Shown in pieces: positions 1 to 11,983 of a DNA stretch of 64,000 nt. Position numbers and translations under genes: made by a program. A model generated the notes under the pieces. The model saw only the letters and a program-made list of their open reading frames with translations, did no database searches and was not told the DNA's origin. This DNA is from Thozetella sp. PMI_491 (taxonomy: Eukaryota; Ascomycota; Sordariomycetes; Chaetosphaeriales; Chaetosphaeriaceae). Numbering within the stretch: the first letter of the stretch is position 1; every line of letters begins with the position of its first letter. The DNA is taken from NCBI GenBank assembly GCA_021432635.1, contig MU270072.1:310001-374000 (forward strand), in the 5' to 3' direction.

Positions 1-99
1 CTCTTTGGTCTACCATCTAAATATATTGCCTCCTGGCGAGGCCCGTTCCATTCCCCTTCGCTGATTTTGCCGCTTCTGCTATACGACATGCGGCGGACC

Positions 100-1640
100 A
101 TCATATGGAAGTAAACTCCATTTCATTACTGGGCACTGTTAGTACCATCTTGCTCATATTGGAACTCTCTTTTGACATTATTTTGTCCCTCAAAGATATA
201 TGGATCATCTTCTGCAACATACTTGGGCTGGTGGTAATTCATCGCTACGGCAATGTCGCCTCCGTCGATGCATACTTCTTTAGGGCCAGGGCATCGACAG
301 AGTCCGGCCTGAGCACATCCGTGACCTATCAAGTCTATCGGAAATGGGGTGGCGACTAAATTAAAAACGTCAATGTGAAAGGCTTGAAAATTACCAGCAG
401 GTGTATCGATACCTCATCTAGATCGTTACGAATCCAGGGTTCATTACCATTTTCGTCGTGGCGGTTTGGATCTGCTGGTTCAAGAAGAAATTCAAGGCGA
501 TCGGTAGGTCGACATCCTATCTCAACCTTCCATTAATATGAGATTTATGGCCTCGGGACTATGCTCACGCAGCTAAATGCAGGCCTTCGCTCTTCAACAT
601 GCAGACCCGCAGCCAAGACTCCAAGAAATGATCACGATGCCGCCGCTACGACCGAAAAGGCAGCTCCTACTAAAACAGACAACGCGATTTATGTACCGTC
701 TCCGTGAGAGCGCGACAACGGTGCACATCAGAGATAGAAGACAAATTCTGCTAGAGGTGTCGTTGTCCTCGTTTGTCGCCCAATATTCTAACACCATGAG
801 CAGGGGATGCTCTGCTTGAATACGATACCTGCCATGGCCCTGCTTGCGAGGCCGAATATGAATTTCTTACAGTTCGATTAGATGTTCATGGTATTCTTGA
901 TGGGCCCGAGTGGGCTCTTTGCAGTCAAGGATGAGACTACGCCAGCTCGACAGCTAGAATACGAGGCCGAACATTCGCTCAAGAGGCCTAAACCGGTCTC
1001 GCATGAAAGTGTACGAGACAGTGCATCCCCTTGATGAATTCAGAGAATCGAACTACACTACAATGCATGTCAAGAATCGACTGGCTTTCGATCTTTGGTA
1101 CATTTTCCTCGGGACCTTTTGTATCAATGTCGCCGAGTCCTTAAGCATTGTTGAGCTTAACGAACCGATCCGTTCCCCTACGAACGCGCTAGCCCTTGAT
1201 TGTTCTGGTTCCATCCTAACAGCGACTGCTAAGCATTCTCGGTATTCTCTACTTTCTTTGAAGTCGTCTCAGCCTAACCCACTAATTACATTGATCCAAC
1301 CGTTCATGTGCCCAACGTTCATAAAGCGGAAACCTTGGTTTGTTACTCGGCCACCCATCCACCGCGGCATCACTATCTGGAAAATTCAATACATTTAGCG
1401 AGCTGGTCATTTGCGTCATGATTATTCGCGGCCGCCACCGTGGTCTCCCGTACGCCCTCGATCGCGGCATTACACTTCTAAACGAGCAAGGCACCGAAGG
1501 CGATGACGGCTCAAAGGCCCAAACTCTCTCGAAATCGTTCAGTGAGGGCAACCCTGGAAACCTCAAATCTAGCGAAGCTGGTGCTAAACCACGCCGACAG
1601 TTGGTCAACCCAAAGTGGGGCATAGCTCGGGGATAAAAAA
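100..1640 (+). pseudogene. Decayed Trk-type high-affinity potassium transporter
   Basis: Pieces of a fungal TRK potassium transporter lie in order on the plus strand but in different frames. Around 195-325 there is a segment reading YGNVASVDAYFF...STESGLST, the first pore-loop region of the family. Around 425-505 comes a membrane helix ending in WFKKKFKAIG, followed by a possible intron donor. At 1063-1150 the segment FDLWYIFLGTFCINVAES matches the late helix of TRK proteins. Around 1235-1275 AFSVF...FEVVSA is in another frame, and 1355-1470 reads SLSGKFNTFSELVICVMIIR followed by GRHRGLPYALDR, the family's C-terminal signature. Stops and frame changes separate the pieces, and the 1.5-kb span is shorter than an intact gene. 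The functional family imports K+ at the plasma membrane. The assignment rests on remembered family motifs; the decay is visible directly. Confidence 0.75.
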
Positions 1641-1844
1641 AAACAGATGGCACCATCCAAACTTCTCGTATTATAACCTACGGGATATCTTCCTGTTTCT
1701 TATTTCACACCATCTCCTGACTCTTTCCTACCTCTAGCATTCTACCTCAAGCGAAATAGATCTAGAGTTGTTATTACTAGTCCAGTGGCCACTATGGGGC
1801 CAAGGAAAGAGTCATCTTGTCTCGAAACTCAATACGAATGGCGT

Positions 1845-4800
1845 CTAAAAGGGAGCAGAGCCATAGTTGTTGGGGAAGTCCCAGAGGTTGAAAGCATGAG
1901 GCCCGGGTGGTTCAACAGGGACTGAAGTTGGCGGTACTTGGGAGGGATCCTCAGGGTGCATTATATGGCTCTCTGCGTGCATGTTGAAGAGGGGCAATCG
2001 CATGGCATCTTCATGCAGGGACGCGAAGGTGTCGTGCCCGAGACTCACCCCAGGCATCAATGGGTAAGCGAAGGGATCATCCATTGGAAATCCCATCACA
2101 TCCATGGGGCCCTGTGCTTGGCCGCTCCTTGGGACAGGGAGGGCTTGCATGGCGGGTCGACCATGAGAACCCACTAGGTGTGTTCTCGAAGCTGGATACT
2201 CGGATCCTGCAAGTTGCTGCAGGCGCCATTGCTCCTGAGGGGTGAAAGCGCGCGGCCTGACCGGCTGCTGAGCAGCATACTCGGCTGCAGATCTAACGTT
2301 GCTAGGTCCATCATTGGAAATCGGATTCGAATCGGGGGCCGAGTTTGAAAATTCAGTCGACCTAACCAGGCTCGGAAGCTGGTCGAACAGGGCCTATGCC
2401 ATATTAGCCCGAAAACTTTCACCCCCTAGTGTGCTGTCCAAGCCATCGACTCACATTGAGGGCGGCATCAACTCTGTCTGCCGCTTGACTTCTCTGAGTC
2501 AGGCCGGATATGCAATCCTTCCCCAGCTTGGCGTCGGAGAAGAGCTCCGGCGCCCCTGGCTTGTCCGGATTGTGTAGTACGTATAGCACAACGCTAAGCA
2601 CCGCAAAGAACTGCGTATAGGTAATGAACCAGTACGGCCCTATCAGCACAGCCTGCCTGCGGATCTCCAGGCCGATGTGTATAATGTTTCGGCAAACGTT
2701 GATCCCAGCTGTCGCGAATACTAGCTGCCGATCATCAATGGTCTTATCGCCTGCCGTCTGGCGAGAATGGAACTGGAGGAATGGCCGGTACAGCATCATC
2801 TGGACATGGCCGTACGCGAAGCGCAACAAGATCTTGACCCTTTGTTGCACACCAAAGTCAGTATGATTACGATACCTACTGACGAAGGCTGGAGGAGTTG
2901 ATAGGACCTCGAGGCGTCTCTGTCGGGTACTTACCCTCGGCCCGCCTCGTTTTGCGACGGCACCGTTCTCATTGGATGAATCATATGGGAGCCTGCATCG
3001 GTGCTACGTACCTCGTAATTTGCGTATCTTCCTCCGGCCCCGGCCGCCAAGTCGCCGGGAGCTGCTCGTGCCAGTTGTGAAGGTCTTGTTCGATCTCTCT
3101 AATCCGCGCACAGCTAATCATATACGTCACATCCGTTTGTCCCCTTTCGGTTCCTTTGGGTGGATAGAGGTGCTCCACAACCTTGGCAAGAATCCGCATT
3201 AACTTTGCGTGCGCAGTAAATGCTTCGAGGAACAAGGGGGTGCCAGGCGGGGGCCGTAAGATAGCGCTTTCAGTAATATATTCATCATCCACTTCAGTCG
3301 GCCATGGTTGGTCGATGTCTTTATCTTGCAGGAGGAGCGGGAGGCCCAGCGTCGTGGAAAGGTAGACGTCTAGCTGTCGGATGGTGTGGAATACCCTCCT
3401 CCTTGTTTCGTCCTCGATGGGCGTCATGGTTGAATGTGGCAAGTGCCGGTGCAGTCCCATCCGCAGGGCGGAGCGCAGGGCAATACCGAGCAAGGTGTGG
3501 CAGCCTCCGAGGTTCCCAGTTGCCTGAAGGAATTGGACAATAAACACCAGCGATTGAAGAGTCGTCATATCACTGCATTCGGTGATATCTTGGAGGTAGC
3601 GCCTGGCGGATATATAGTATTTATACCTATTTTATTGGTCCAGCGGTCAGGAAGGGGGGCACCATGATAGGGCAAGTTGGAAAGAGCCATCCTCACCCTC
3701 GATCCATCGCGACGGCGTAGTGGTCGGGGTTCGTCGGGTCGTTCTCGTCAACATCGTACATAGAACCCAGCGAAATTATCGAAAACAAGAGACCCACAAA
3801 CCTGCGTTCTTCGTACGTGTATCTCTGGGGGCGTTCTTGATAGAGCCCGTTGAATGTCTTCCAGAAGGTCGGGGCGTGGACGACCTTGAGGATGCACGAA
3901 GCGCGGCTGAATGAATACTCGCAAAGGGCGTGCGCGAGCTCGCGAGGCGGCAGTCCCCAGTAGTCGTAGTTTGCTTGCCACCAAGGGTTAGCCGAGTACA
4001 CTGGCAGCCCCCCTAACGGTTCCAGTGGCGAGGCAAGAAAAGGGCGATGCGGCTGAGGCAAGAACGGCATGCGGGGATCGTATGCGAACAGTGTCGGGAA
4101 CTGCTGGGTGATTCGGCCCAGAAATGCCGCCCCAGAGGAAAGGCCGTGGAAGACGTACTCGCCGGTGTCGGTGAGGCTCAGCTGGGCGATACGGTCGACC
4201 AGGGGAATGTACCGCGGCCCTTCCGTGGCATTGTCAGCGGCAGCGGTGGCTTCTCGGGTGGGCGCCCCGGACCCATCGGCCTCGTCCTGGCCATCAACGG
4301 AGGTTGCCAGAGGTTGCTGAGTCGGAAGAGACGCCGAGTCTGAGGCTTCAAGATCAAGGTGTGGCATGAACTGTCGGAGCAGGGATTCTGCCCTATGCAG
4401 CCGCTTCTCCAGAGCCCGCATCTCTTTATTAGACTTAGAGCCTCTTGTGCGGCCGGACGGCCGATCATACGTGCATTCTTTTTTGCGAGGCGAGTCAGAG
4501 GTCAGCCGGTGAAGCTACACTAAACGCTTGGTGTGGACAAGCGAAGAAGCGAAGGAGTGAAAGGGAGGTGGGGGTTTACTAGAGTTGAACTCAGCGCAGC
4601 TTTTACACGGCTGCCTCCCGTCACATTTGATCTTCTTGCGCCGGCAGTCATCGCAGGCCCGCGTGATCCTTCGATGCTTCCGGCCCAGCGGCCTAGGGGA
4701 CTCGGGGCGGCTCGCGGTCATTGCTGGCGAGTCCTGGGCGGTTTCCATCGACCAGTCCGTCTCCCTGGTCGACAGAGGCGCCGAAGAGCGCGTGTACGGC

Positions 4801-4868
4801 GAGGGTTTGGGCGATGAGGCATTCGCGCCAGCGTCCGAAGCGGACTCGGACTCTTCGCGTTGCGACAT
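1845..4868 (-). CDS. Zn2Cys6 transcription factor with fungal-specific TF domain
   Basis: Nuclear regulator of the Gal4 type. Exon 1 (4580-4868) carries a basic stretch and a zinc cluster with spacing CX2CX6CX5CX2CX6C. The last cysteine is supplied by exon 2 (3697-4477) after a short intron. A linker with a coiled-coil-like heptad run (ALEKRLHRAESLLRQF) follows, as usual for dimerising C6 factors. Exon 3 (3012-3602) holds the core of the fungal_trans domain (PF04082), including the RRRVFHTIRQLDVYLSTTLG segment. Later exons (about 2437-2850, then 1845-2400) complete this domain and add a Pro/Met-rich tail likely to be an activation region. The ALN|ALFDQ junction near 2400-2437 is clean. The exon 3-4 junction near 2850-3010 is ambiguous because several splice sites fit. 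Target genes cannot be told from the sequence. Confidence 0.88.
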
Positions 4869-7237
4869 ATCAGGCGATGCTTTACCCGGGGTCGCGTGGC
4901 CGAGGAGGCAGGATTACGAACATGGGTGAAAGCGCACTAGTAGATCCCACGGGGCCCGAAGGGTTACGCATTCTGGGGGATTTCTGCTCTTCAAATTGAT
5001 GTGGGAAAACTCAAAGGCGCTTCACGAGTGCGCTTTGGCTTGGGGCGCCGGGTTGACTCGAAAGTTGGGTGGTGGAACGATTGACCACAGCCTTGGGCGG
5101 AGAGAAGTGGGAGGAGGGGTGGGGTTGATGATAGAGGACCGGAGCATTGAGGTCGAAGCGCCAAGCATAACGCGTTGAAGGGTGGATCCTAGCCTTGGGC
5201 CTTTAGCTTGGGTGTGCAGGTGCGCGTGCGGCAACAGGTGGCGAGGAAAGGATTTAGCAGTGTCCAGGGCGCTGGGCAGCCTCAAAGGCGCTGGAACTGT
5301 GACTAAAGTGATCACACCGCGGTGCCGCTTGGATGCAATGCCGAGTTTTTCTGCAGGGGGGGCACAGGTCTACAAGGCTGATTTGGATAGCTACCAGTAA
5401 GGTGGCTATTACCGAAGTTTGGCCCCAGCCTTGTTCTAGCCACTTTGCCGTAGTGGTGCTGGCTGCGATGGCAGGACCGACCACATCCATTATGCGACAG
5501 CGAAGAGTGGTGGTCCATCCTCCCACCAAGTATAGCCGGAAAGGTATCACAGCAGAATTCCATTTCTCATAGTCAGCTAGGTAAGGTAGATAGGCAGGGA
5601 GTAGATCTTTGGCCCCCCCTTTTTCTTTTTTCTTTTTTTTCCCTCTTTTTTAACGGCCTTCTTTCCTTCTTTCTCTTTCTTCTTTTCTTTCCCAGGGGAC
5701 TGACGACCTTTACTGGTTGGGGAAGTGGGGTTGAGATTCCCTCTCTCGGCCAAGCATCCGTCGTGCATTTGCTACTGTACTACGACGTCCCGACAAGGTC
5801 CGCCAAGGTGCAGGCGACGTAGAATGGGGCTCGCCCGTCCAATCACCTATCGTCCTGCCGGATGTACGGCTTGCCTTGGGTCGTGTGGGGCTTCTGTCTC
5901 CTTGGCAGAAATGGGATCTTGGCCAATCATGATGCTTCCCACCGGGTTCGTGGCCGCCTCTTGCCGTTCTTAGCCCCGCAGGCAGGCGGCCGTGAAAAAA
6001 GAGCCTACACCATACCTCCGTAGTTACCGGACTTCACCAGTCATGCTGACCCCGACCGAAACACAACTTCGTCGCGATATGCCTTGGCTCCAGATAACAG
6101 GACCCTAGCGACAGGGAAGGATGCACCGCCTAGCTACCGGAAACTGATCAATGCGCGCGATGGCTGTCTAGATTTTTCACGTCAGGGCACGCACATTCGC
6201 CTGTTGGTTACATCCATTCCCGGATGGTGCCCAACCGAGGCGGCCCGGTCGGCGCCGTGCCGCTCGCCCGGCTCGGGTGATCCACGCAAACTGCGCATAG
6301 CTTCCGTTGGATCACCGCGCATATGAACAACATTCTAGAGTATAGAGACGAGCAGACCCAAAGATCGATAGTGCCTAGACCGTTATATACCATGTAATTA
6401 TAAATAACAATGGGAACCAGCCGACCAAATTATCTACGCAATTCCGGATTGATAACCCCAGCGACAAGTTGTAATTCTACTTTTCGGCTGGCTGGTTAGC
6501 TACCGTGACACCCTTTCTATAAATTTCCTCTGGGCATTCGTCATACGCTTAGCTGCCTTACCAAGCTACCTATCTACCAGTCTTGGTGGCTACAGAAGAA
6601 TCTGCCGAACCACGTCCTGCCCTGCCTAAACGTGCCGCCCGGCGCTCGAAAGGTTTCTTACACAAGAGTCACAGGATTTCCGTGCACATACACGTCGTTT
6701 CATGAACTTCAACCGTTCGTTCACTTTTGCCCAGAAAAAATGGGCAACTTGGCGTAACCTTGGCGTAGCCTTGGCCTTGCCTTCTCTCCACCGACCGATC
6801 CCCACATCCGCACTCTGAGTAGTGAAGCTTGGCGGTATGTAAAAATCCCGAGTCTCTCGGCCTTGCCGTGTAGCCGGTTCTGGGGAGGTTGATTTGCAGG
6901 TGAAATGCTCGGCCTGTGGCCACTAATCCAATCTTTCGTCAACGCCAAGACTTCAAGATAAATTCTCTTGGCTCGGGGCGATACCATGTAGCAGACCTCG
7001 GAGACCGGGTTAAATAAGACTACTCTCTACCCTGCCGTGTTAAGTGCCGAAATAAGAATGAGCCGCATTTCTCTTAACCCACAAGGATCTTCTCGAACTG
7101 CTGATTCCTAGTTTCGGGCATATCAAACCCCATACCCCCCTCAGTTCATATTCGCTTCTTCTGAATTTGCTCGAACCGTGCTTCTAACCGAGAAAAGAAC
7201 CACGAGTTGCCCCCTTCCCCGTCTCTCACCCGCAAGG
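4869..7237. other. Gene-free interval between regulator and ENA ATPase
   Basis: No convincing coding region on either strand; the reading frames here are short and lack recognisable motifs. A strong polypyrimidine tract (T/C only with few exceptions) lies at about 5605-5695. The interval holds the upstream regions of both the minus-strand regulator and the plus-strand ATPase, which are divergently arranged. Confidence 0.6.
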
Positions 7238-10200
7238 ATGGCAAAGGGGACCGGGGACGTGCTGAAAGGCCACATCTCCGGCCAGTCCAACCGACCACTG
7301 AGCCGGCCCCCGCATGCCCTGACGGCTGAGCAGGTCGTCCAAGAGCTAGAAACCTCTCCTATAGATGGTCTTTCACAAACGACGGCGGCGCAGCGCCTCC
7401 AGGAACATGGCCCAAACGACCTAGGAGATGGCGAAGGCGTATCGCCGCTGAAGATCATCATGGCACAAATTGCTAATGCTATGACGCTGGTGCTTATCCT
7501 CGCCATGGCAGTCAGTTTCGGGATTCGGTCTTGGATCGAAGGCGGCGTAGTGGCCATCGTCATTCTCCTCAATATCGTTGTCGGCTTCTTCCAGGAATAC
7601 TCCGCGGAGAAGACAATGGATTCCCTTCGCTCGCTGAGCTCTCCTACTGCAAACGTGGTCCGCGACGGCGAGGCCAAGGTCATCCCTTCTGGAGAGGTTG
7701 TTGTTGGCGACTTGATTGAGCTAAAGATGGGTGACACCATCCCCGCTGACATCCGGTTGGTTGCACCATACGCCCCCCTTGTTGTATCGTGCTTTGCGCT
7801 AAGACGTTTAGGCTCACTGAGGCGGTCAACTTCGAGACGGACGAAGCTCTGCTGACAGGCGAGTCTCTTCCGGTCCGGAAGAATGTGAAAGCGGTTTTCG
7901 ACGACGCGACTGGACCGGGCGACCGGCTCAATGTGGGCTACAGCTCCTCTACAGTGACCAAAGGGCGAGCTAAGGGGATCGTGTTCGCCACAGCCGCATA
8001 CACTGAAATAGGTGCTATCGCTACAGCTCTCCGGAAGAGCGAGTCCCGCGTACGCGAAGTGAAGCGGAAACCTGGCCGCAGTCCGAAGCCGCATCGTTAT
8101 CTGGAAGCCTATACCCTGACTTTGACGGACGCCATTGGACGTTTTCTCGGCGTCAGCGTCGGAACCCCCCTGCAAAAGAAGCTCTCAAAACTCGCCATAA
8201 TGCTCTTCGGCATCGCCATTGTCTGCGCCATTATTGTCCTAGGTGCCAATAAATTTGTCGCACGGCAGGAAGTGATTATCTATGCCGTTGCGACCGGTCT
8301 CTCCATGATCCCTGCCTCTCTCGTGGTAGTCTTGACCATCACTATGGCTGCCGGCACCAAACGCATGGTGCAGCGCAACGTCATCGTCCGCAACCTTAAG
8401 TCTCTGGAAGCTCTCGGCGCCGTCACCGATATCTGCTCTGACAAAACGGGGACATTGACTGGGGGGAAAATGGTAGTCAAGCGAGCGTGGGTGCCATCCA
8501 GAGGCACCTACACTGTGGATATTTCGTCCAAGCTCTTTGATCCCACAGTTGGTCAAGTCTCGTTCGTCGAGAGGCAGCCTCACGAGATGGGGCCTTCCGG
8601 ATTCGGCGAGGCGGACGGCGAGAAAACTTGCCAGCCCTCCCAACTTTTGGCGGACAGTGGGCACGCCCTCTTGAACTACTTGCTCGTCGCCTCATTGGCG
8701 AACCTGGCCACGGTGCACGAAAAGGACGGTGAATGGCATGCCAGGGGTGACCCCACAGAGATAGCAATCCAAGTTTTTGCCTCTCGCTTCGGCAAGAACA
8801 GACTTGAACTCACCGCGGGGGAAACCCCTCTGTGGACTCAAGTTGCGGAGCTGCCTTTCGACTCGGATGTCAAGCGAATGTCGGTTATCTTTGAGTCGAA
8901 GGCAGCCAACGAGCAAATTGTATTCACCAAGGGAGCCGTTGAGCGCGTTCTGGGTGCTTGCTCGAACTACTACCCAAAGGACGACGGGGTGCTTTGCGCT
9001 TTAACTGATGAGTTCCGAGACCAAGTGCTGAGGAATATGGAGTCGCTCGCTAGTATGGGGCTTCGGGTTCTAGCGCTGGCAAGCAAGAAACATAACGGTG
9101 CTCCGCTGGAGAGCGGCGATTCGGTAGACCGGGAGCAAGTCGAGTCAGACCTGGTGTTCCACGGCCTCATCGGCCTATACGACGCTCCCCGGCCGGAGTC
9201 CAAGCCGGCAGTCTTGAGCTGCCACAAAGCAGGTATTTCAGTGCACATGCTTACCGGGGACCATCCCGAGACAGCCAAGGCTATCGCGCTCGAGGTCGGC
9301 ATCCTGCCGTCCAATATGAGCCACGTCCGACGCGACATTGCAAAAGCAATGGTAATGACAGCTAGCGAGTTCGATGCCCTGACGGACGACCAAGTTGATG
9401 AACTCCCTGTCCTCCCGCTGGTGATTGCGCGATGTGCACCCAATACCAAGGTGCGCATGATCGAGGCGCTGCACCGGAGAAAGAAATTCTGCGCCATGGT
9501 AAGTGCCTCTGTACCCTATCTCCCAGACGCCGCCTGTACCATGAGATCTCGAGGCTGACGGACTGGACAGACTGGCGACGGCGTGAACGACTCACCGTCC
9601 TTGCGCATAGCAGATGTTGGGATTGCCATGGGCCAAGCCGGCAGCGACGTGGCCAAGGAAGCCTCGGATATCGTGCTCGCGGACGACAATTTCGCGAGCA
9701 TTGTCGCCGCTATTGAGGAGGGTCGCCGGATCTTTGACAATATTCAGAAGTTTGTGCTGCACGTGCTAGCGGAGAACATCGCGCAGGCAGGCACCTTGCT
9801 CGTCGGTCTTGCATTCAAGGACAGCCGTGGCCTGTCCGTCTTCCCGCTAGCCCCGGTTGAGATCGTGTGGATCATCATGATCACGTCCGGCATGCCGGAT
9901 ATGGGTCTGGGCTTCGAGCGCGCCGTCCCCGATATCATGACCCGGCCCCCCAAAAGTCTCAAGGCGGGCATATTTGACACCGAATTCCTCATCGACATGG
10001 TCGTATACGGGCTCTGGATCACCGCACTCTGCTTGTCGTCATTTTCTCTCGTGGTCTTTGGCTTTGGCGGAGGCAACCTCGGCGAGAACTGCAACGAATC
10101 GTTCGAGGAGAGCTGCACGACAGTCTACCGCGCTCGCGCGACTACCTTCTCCTGTCTTACTTGGTTCGCGCTATTCCTAGCTTGGGAGATGATCGATCGC

Positions 10201-10593
10201 CGCAACTCCTTCTTCGCCATGGAACCCGGCAGCAAGAAGTACTTCACGCAGTGGGCGATCGACGTCTGGCGAAATCAATTCCTCTTCTGGGCCGTGATCA
10301 TCGGATTTGTCACGCTCTTCCCGACTCTCTATATCCCGGTCATCAACAAAGTCGTGTTTAAACATGCGGGAATCGACTGGGAATGGGGGATTGTCTTTAT
10401 CAGTGCCGCACTATTCTTTGCGGGGGCTGAGGGGTGGAAGTTCGCCAAACGGGTGTACTTCCGTAGGCAGGCTGGAAAGAGGCAGGGTGGTGACGAAGAT
10501 GACTTAGAGGGCCGGGCTTTTGCCGAATGCCTTACGAGCAGCGATGACGGTGATGAAACTCCCGGCCGAAAGATCAGAGAGAAGAACCCTTGA
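7238..10593 (+). CDS. ENA-type (P-IID) Na+/K+ efflux P-type ATPase
   Basis: Exports Na+ and K+ (Li+) from the cytosol at the expense of ATP. Three exons: 7238-7755, 7812-9498 and 9571-10593, giving 1075 residues, the usual size for fungal ENA ATPases. Visible signatures are the N-terminal cation-ATPase domain (residues ~30-90), the TGES loop of the actuator domain, the phosphorylation site DKTGTLT with Asp at about residue 383, the MLTGDHPETA segment, and TGDGVNDSPSL formed across the second intron. About ten membrane helices flank these. The start was chosen at the first ATG (CGCAAGGATGG context); the open frame extends upstream only through a GTG. The C-terminal tail is acidic and hydrophilic. 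It shares the region with a dead Trk importer 5.6 kb upstream, a link noted but not proven to be functional. Confidence 0.95.
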
Positions 10594-11983
10594 TCGGAAG
10601 GGCCAAGAGTTGAAGCATGCAACCAGGAAGCACACTCACCAAGCATGGTATCAAGGAGGTTAATGGGCGAACCACCTCGAAGAGGTAACAATAGGTCATG
10701 GCTACCCGGCTATTGAATGAGGGAGACTTGGACCAACCTTAGTTACGAAAGCGCACCCACGCACTCACGCACCTACCCACACATACATAAAAACCAGCTG
10801 GCCAGCCAAGCGCATGGCTGAGGTGAACAAAGCTTTCAAATGGCCATCGACCAGCTGGCCGACGGCTATGTTTACGGCGAACAAAGGAGAGATTGGTATA
10901 AGGCAACAAAAGGTAGATTAGTAAAAGGGCAACTACCTTAAGCCCACTGCGCTGGCAGCAACTACACATATAGATAGGAGTCTATTCGATTGCTTTTGCT
11001 GGGTACCTTGACTTTCAATTCACGAGAAAGAAGATGCTAAGTTTTCCTGATTCCTGCTGTGATGGAACTTAGGATAGATAAATAGCGTCTGGATGAGTGG
11101 GCAGCTACATAGCTTGTTCGTAGTTAGCGAGAAATAATAGCTGCAGGCGCTAAGGAGTCGTATATAATAATACAGCTCATGTTTGGTTGGTTGGCAACGC
11201 GGGAACTAAAAAGCTACAGTTTCCTCCTATTACTGACGCCTTGAACACAAAAGAAATACCTAGCAATTGATCCAGATACGGGATGTCTCCTGGGCTAGCA
11301 ACGAGCTAAAAGGTCCTGCTACAAGTCCACATCACCGTTTCCTAGCTTCCCGGCCCTCGAATCTGGCCAGCCTCTGTCCCACATCAAGCGAATGAACATA
11401 CAAGGGGTAGATTGTATTTCATTATGCGTGTGTCACGGTCTACTCGTAATCCCGTGGCAAGGCCTGTTGGGGAAAAGGGGGAAGAGAGGTGCACTAGTTG
11501 AATTATGCTGTACATTCGCCCGCTCTCGCCTAGCATGGAGAGGCCCCAAGCCAAGACTACAGTTCGATCCAAGACTGCCGATAGATGGAAGATACAGGGG
11601 CCGTCGAGCCGTCGATCCCGTAAAGGGCGTTCAGCTGGGGGGCAGGGCGCAGCAGCTGCTAGCCAAAGTTGGGGTAGAGCATTATAGAACCCTGGCTCGC
11701 AATTCTTGGTAGATTTGCCCAGGATGCTTGTGCTTGCGAGCCTCTACACCATCAGCCCTGCACCCTGGTGCGCCAATTTCCCACCATTCAAGCAGTCGTC
11801 ATCGCCAAAAGTATGTCCAGTTGTATTAAAGTCGATGACAGGATGCCCGGATCGTTCAATCTGCTGTTTGCGCGCAGTCTGCCATCCACTCGTTTATCTC
11901 TGTTTTTTTTGTTTTTTATTTCCTGCTTGTTCTAGGCAGCGTCCGATTGACCGACCGAGACCAGCAACTCGCCCGAAAGAACA
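10594..11983. other. Gene-free interval upstream of the FAD oxidase
   Basis: No supported gene. The first part holds the 3' region of the ATPase, and short CA-rich and AT-rich stretches follow. The last 100 bp contain a T-rich run (about 11900-11920) ahead of the oxidase start, typical of fungal promoters. Confidence 0.5.

Noticed and set aside
126-332. 68-codon minus-strand frame near the left edge
   Set aside because: Plus-strand TRK signatures explain the region better.
7141-8175. 344-codon minus-strand frame opposite the ENA ATPase
   Set aside because: It covers an unambiguous P-type ATPase exon, has no domain, and reads across that gene's intron.
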